Shown here: piece by piece, positions 7,272 through 9,479 of the stretch
How positions within the stretch are numbered: the stretch's first letter is position 1
Layout of the letters: each line of letters starts with the position of its first letter
Source: Porphyromonas sp.
GTDB taxonomy: Bacteria > Bacteroidota > Bacteroidia > Bacteroidales > Porphyromonadaceae
Assembly: GCA_029983495.1 (NCBI GenBank)
Contig: JASBZJ010000072.1
Span: 1-9,479, forward strand
Length of the DNA: 9,479 nucleotides
Reading direction: 5' to 3'
Position numbers and translations under genes: made by a program
Notes under the pieces: model-generated
Seen by the model: the letters and a program-made list of their open reading frames with translations, nothing else
Told to the model about the DNA's origin: nothing
Databases searched by the model: none

Positions 7272-7292
7272 ACCAATGTAGGCACGGCTAAC

Positions 7293-8735
7293 CTATAACT
7301 TAACAATCGAAAAGCGACTTGCCTCTTTGGAATAGTCCTTAACATTACCTAGCTTTTTTAAGTAGTCGATAGTAACTTGTGCTGTTGTTTTCTTTAGCGA
7401 CACGGCATCGGCTTTATGAGGGTATTTGTATGCCGAATAAATATAGTTACTATAAGCTACTTTATAGCTTTTATTATCGATAAGTAGATTACCTTTTTCA
7501 TCACGAAGTTCAACCCGTTGAAGGTTTTTCTTTCCATCGGTAAAATAAGTAATGTTTACCCCCGAACTATATATGGGGCCATTATAATCTTTACTCCATG
7601 CAGCCAAAACAAAGTCTCGAATCTCCTTGCCAGTAAGGTTTATCGTCATCATTTCATTCCCAAATGGGTCGAGAATAAAAACATCAACAATGCGAATTGG
7701 ACCGCGAAGGAAGTTTTTCATTCGCACTCCTCCTGGATTTTGAAAAGCAATATCGCTCCCCGTTTCTGCACGATAAGCATCGGTCATTAGGTAGCCCAGT
7801 TGTTCGCTATTCTTAAAATGAGCCGTTGCCGTTGCCACAACAGTTTGGTAATAAGGGTCGCGCTCAAACCAGTTAAGCATACGTTTAATGGGTTCCTTTT
7901 CTTTACCTCTGCGGTCTATAGTAAAACTCTTTATTGTTGTAGAAACTTTTTTTCCATCTTCAAAAACGATTATAGTAAGAGCGGCTTGTTGTAGTTTATT
8001 ACCCGACTGCGTCATAGGTACAACACAATTTTTATCAGCACCATCAATAAAGGTATGCGAGTGCCCTCCGATAATTAAATCCACCCAAGGGTTCTCGCGA
8101 GCCAAATCTCTATCCTCCTGTGCTCCTAAGTGGTTTACTAATACAACCAAATCGGCCGAATCTCGAAGAAATTTATATTTTGGGAGAATATTGTTTGCTC
8201 GTTCGAATCGAATATCCTTCACTTTATCGTGATGTGTAGAAGGTAACCCATCGGCTTCGATTTGTAAAAATCCCACAAAGGCAACCTTTTTACCATTAGG
8301 CAGTTTGCGTATTACATAAGGATGTAGCACAATACCAAACTTTTCATCGGGGTGAACATTGGCAGCAATAAACGGAAAACTAGCAACTTGTGTGTTTAAC
8401 CCAAAGCCCGTTTGCCAAACATCAAACTCGTGGTTTCCAACAGCCGATACGTCAAAACCAACGGCATTCATTAAAGCTATCATAGGGTAGCCCGCAGGCT
8501 TGTAGTAATCGTTAAAGGGGTTTCCACTATTGTAATCGCCCCCACCCACTAAAAACAGATCGGGGTAAAGGTTGCGAAGGCTATCAACCATGTAAGCAAA
8601 ACGGGGAAACTGGTCGAGTGCTGCATGAATGTCGTTTGTGGATACAAAAACAACACTATCACGCTTTTGAGCATGGAGAGAAAGACTTCCGAAGCAAACA
8701 ATTACAAAAATGAGTTTTATAAGTCGGTTAAACAT
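7293..8735 (-). CDS. Secreted 5'-nucleotidase / 2',3'-cyclic phosphodiesterase family metallophosphoesterase
   Basis: The protein has 480 residues from ATG 8735, chosen because it gives a clean Sec signal (MFNRLIKL, hydrophobic stretch, cleavage after LHA at residue 22). The alternative TTG at 8753 only adds six residues before it. The N-terminal calcineurin-like domain has all dimetal motifs: STNDIHA (D35, H37), GGGDYNSG (64-71, D67), GNHE (100-103), VLVNHLG (H202) and GGHSHT (223-228, H225 and H227). The C-terminal 5'-nucleotidase domain (~305-450) shows SDIAFQNPGGVR (327-338) and DPFGNEM (356-362), where the substrate is bound. Such enzymes are periplasmic or surface UshA-like hydrolases that scavenge phosphate and nucleosides from nucleotides or UDP-sugars. 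No lipobox is visible, so it is probably soluble periplasmic. The exact substrate cannot be read from sequence. It has its own promoter and may be a separate unit from queD. Confidence 0.93.
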   Translation of the reverse strand: MFNRLIKLIFVIVCFGSLSLHAQKRDSVVFVSTNDIHAALDQFPRFAYMVDSLRNLYPDLFLVGGGDYNSGNPFNDYYKPAGYPMIALMNAVGFDVSAVGNHEFDVWQTGFGLNTQVASFPFIAANVHPDEKFGIVLHPYVIRKLPNGKKVAFVGFLQIEADGLPSTHHDKVKDIRFERANNILPKYKFLRDSADLVVLVNHLGAQEDRDLARENPWVDLIIGGHSHTFIDGADKNCVVPMTQSGNKLQQAALTIIVFEDGKKVSTTIKSFTIDRRGKEKEPIKRMLNWFERDPYYQTVVATATAHFKNSEQLGYLMTDAYRAETGSDIAFQNPGGVRMKNFLRGPIRIVDVFILDPFGNEMMTINLTGKEIRDFVLAAWSKDYNGPIYSSGVNITYFTDGKKNLQRVELRDEKGNLLIDNKSYKVAYSNYIYSAYKYPHKADAVSLKKTTAQVTIDYLKKLGNVKDYSKEASRFSIVKL

Positions 8736-8780
8736 ACGGTTTTGATATATCAATTTGGTTAGTTAACTATATTGCCGGTA

Positions 8781-8788
8781 CAAAGATA
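8781..8788 (-). promoter_or_regulatory. Bacteroidetes -7 promoter element for the 5'-nucleotidase gene
   Basis: Read on the minus strand the bases are TATCTTTG, an exact match to TAnnTTTG, the -7 element recognised by the Bacteroidetes primary sigma factor. It lies 45 bp upstream of the ATG at 8735, a sensible 5' UTR length. A clear -33 TTTG at the usual spacing is not evident, so the site rests on the -7 match and its position. Confidence 0.6.
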
Positions 8789-9104
8789 AGGTTTGTTGCT
8801 CGCATCATTGCATCACCCCATTTCAAACACACTATTTATAGCATAAATACATTGCGCATTCCCTACTTTGCTAGTGCATGTAGAACAACATTTTTGTACG
8901 AGTACTAAAAATCACCGCTAAAGCTCATATGCCAGCCACTATTTTACTGGGCAGTAGAGTAGAATAATAGATATACCTAATTATTTAAGCATCAGCTTAT
9001 GAAGGCGCAATTGGATTGGTTCTCTGCTATAAAATTCGGGTTTAATAGGCTTTCCGTTCTACGTAATATTAGGTTTGTTCGTAAAATGTTTACAAGAGAA
9101 TAAT
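8789..9104. other. Non-coding intergenic region between divergent genes
   Basis: About 316 bp lie between the two divergent -7 elements. I find no convincing gene, tRNA or mobile element. It contains two weak imperfect hairpins. One is at 8891-8911 (TTTTT-GTAC-GA-GTAC-T-AAAAA). The other is around 8928-8953, where TGCCAG pairs with CTGGGCA around one bulge. A 34-codon frame, ATG 8999 to TAA 9103, encodes a basic peptide without recognised relatives and runs almost into the trmD -7 box, so it is probably chance. The region could hold regulatory sites for either flanking gene, but none is identifiable by eye. Confidence 0.5.
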
Positions 9105-9112
9105 TACCTTTG
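9105..9112 (+). promoter_or_regulatory. Bacteroidetes -7 promoter element for trmD
   Basis: TACCTTTG matches the TAnnTTTG consensus exactly and lies 53 bp before the trmD GTG start. The nearest upstream TTTG (9074-9077) is 27 bp away, longer than the usual -33/-7 spacing of about 19-21 bp, so the -33 element is weak or absent. Confidence 0.6.
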
Positions 9113-9165
9113 CGTTGCAATGCTCCCACACATAAAGGGAAATAAAACAAGCAAAGTAACGTACT

Positions 9166-9479
9166 GTGCGAATTGATATTATCACCCTCTTCCCCGAACA
9201 GCTCGAAGCCGTACTAACAAGTTCGATACTTGGTAGGGCACAAACGGCAGGTTACATGGAACTGGTATTACACAATCTTCGAGATTATAGCGAAGACAAG
9301 TGGCGAAGAGTAGACGACTACCCCTATGGTGGGGAAGCTGGAATGGTTATGCGCATCGAACCTTTCGCAAAAGCCATTGAAACACTACAAGCTCAACGAA
9401 AATACGATGAAGTTATCTATACGACCCCCGACGCTGAAGTGTTTACCCAAAAACGAGCCAACCAATTAAGCCTAACCGA
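9166..9479 (+). CDS. trmD: tRNA (guanine-N1-)-methyltransferase, 5' part (runs off window)
   Basis: TrmD methylates N1 of G37 in tRNAs, next to the anticodon, using SAM, and prevents +1 frameshifting. The first 104 codons are visible: RIDIITLFPEQ (2-12), a strand conserved at the enzyme N-terminus, ILGRAQTAG (21-29), LHNLRDYSEDKWRRVDDYPY (35-54) and GGEAGMVMRIEP (55-66). These are the characteristic N-terminal TrmD signatures. The tight GGGxGM glycine run reads GGEAGM, which I regard as tolerated variation in this phylum. The start must be the GTG at 9166: an in-frame TAA lies three codons upstream, no other start precedes the conserved segment, and the residue after it aligns with the usual MRIDI. 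The SAM-binding knot loop and the C-terminal domain lie beyond the window. It is transcribed divergently from the 5'-nucleotidase gene. Confidence 0.95.
   Translation, partial: MRIDIITLFPEQLEAVLTSSILGRAQTAGYMELVLHNLRDYSEDKWRRVDDYPYGGEAGMVMRIEPFAKAIETLQAQRKYDEVIYTTPDAEVFTQKRANQLSLT

Noticed and set aside
7199..7292. preQ1 riboswitch ahead of queD
   Set aside because: Neither the characteristic short stem with a conserved C-rich loop nor the A-rich tail pairing partner is visible on the minus strand.
7888..8232. 114-codon open frame on the plus strand opposite the 5'-nucleotidase gene
   Set aside because: The minus strand has clear catalytic motifs across this span. The plus frame has no recognisable domain or start context.
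8891..8911. Hairpin-like TTTTTGTAC / GTACTAAAAA sequence as a terminator
   Set aside because: The loop would be too small without unpairing, the stem is mostly A-T with a bulge, and neither flanking gene ends here; both are transcribed away from it.
9166..9479. GGEAGM instead of GGGxGM in TrmD as a sign of a defective enzyme
   Set aside because: The surrounding signatures are intact, and this position seems variable in Bacteroidetes TrmD as I recall it. One substitution is not enough to call loss of function.

Overview
The window looks like a chromosomal segment of a Bacteroidetes bacterium, most likely of the order Bacteroidales. Four things point there: a PorE-type lipoprotein (TPR, beta-propeller, carboxypeptidase-regulatory domain, OmpA) of the type IX secretion system (T9SS), a surface protein with a Bacteroidetes-style C-terminal tail, moderately AT-rich DNA, and two good matches to the Bacteroidetes -7 promoter element TAnnTTTG. 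I see no mobile element, CRISPR array, tRNA or rRNA.

Layout. Positions 1-306 (+) hold the 3' end of a gene I do not recognise. Positions 377-2764 (+) encode a secreted protein of seven tandem ~100-residue Ig-like (ASH / choice-of-anchor-D-like) domains with a short T9SS-like tail. A hairpin at 2809-2841 separates it from a convergent minus-strand cluster. In transcription order that cluster reads queD (7198-6743), queE (6719-6117), porE-like (6162-4126), rmlC/rfbC (4115-3525) and an FAH-fold protein (3501-2875) that appears to have lost its metal ligands. Gaps inside the cluster are 23, -46, 10 and 23 bp, so it is probably one operon. Upstream on the same strand, 94 bp away, is a secreted 5'-nucleotidase-family phosphoesterase (8735-7293). 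A ~400 bp non-coding region with divergent promoters follows, and then the 5' end of trmD (9166 to the window end, +).

How the genes relate. QueD and QueE are consecutive steps of 7-deazaguanine (queuosine) synthesis, and TrmD is another tRNA-modification enzyme. PorE is a periplasmic T9SS component, RmlC makes the dTDP-L-rhamnose precursor, and the seven-domain protein is a plausible T9SS client. A link between rhamnose supply and the anionic LPS to which T9SS cargo is attached is possible, but it is inference. The observation most worth following is the FAH-like protein: it keeps the family scaffold but not the catalytic residues, and it is the last gene of a PorE-containing operon.
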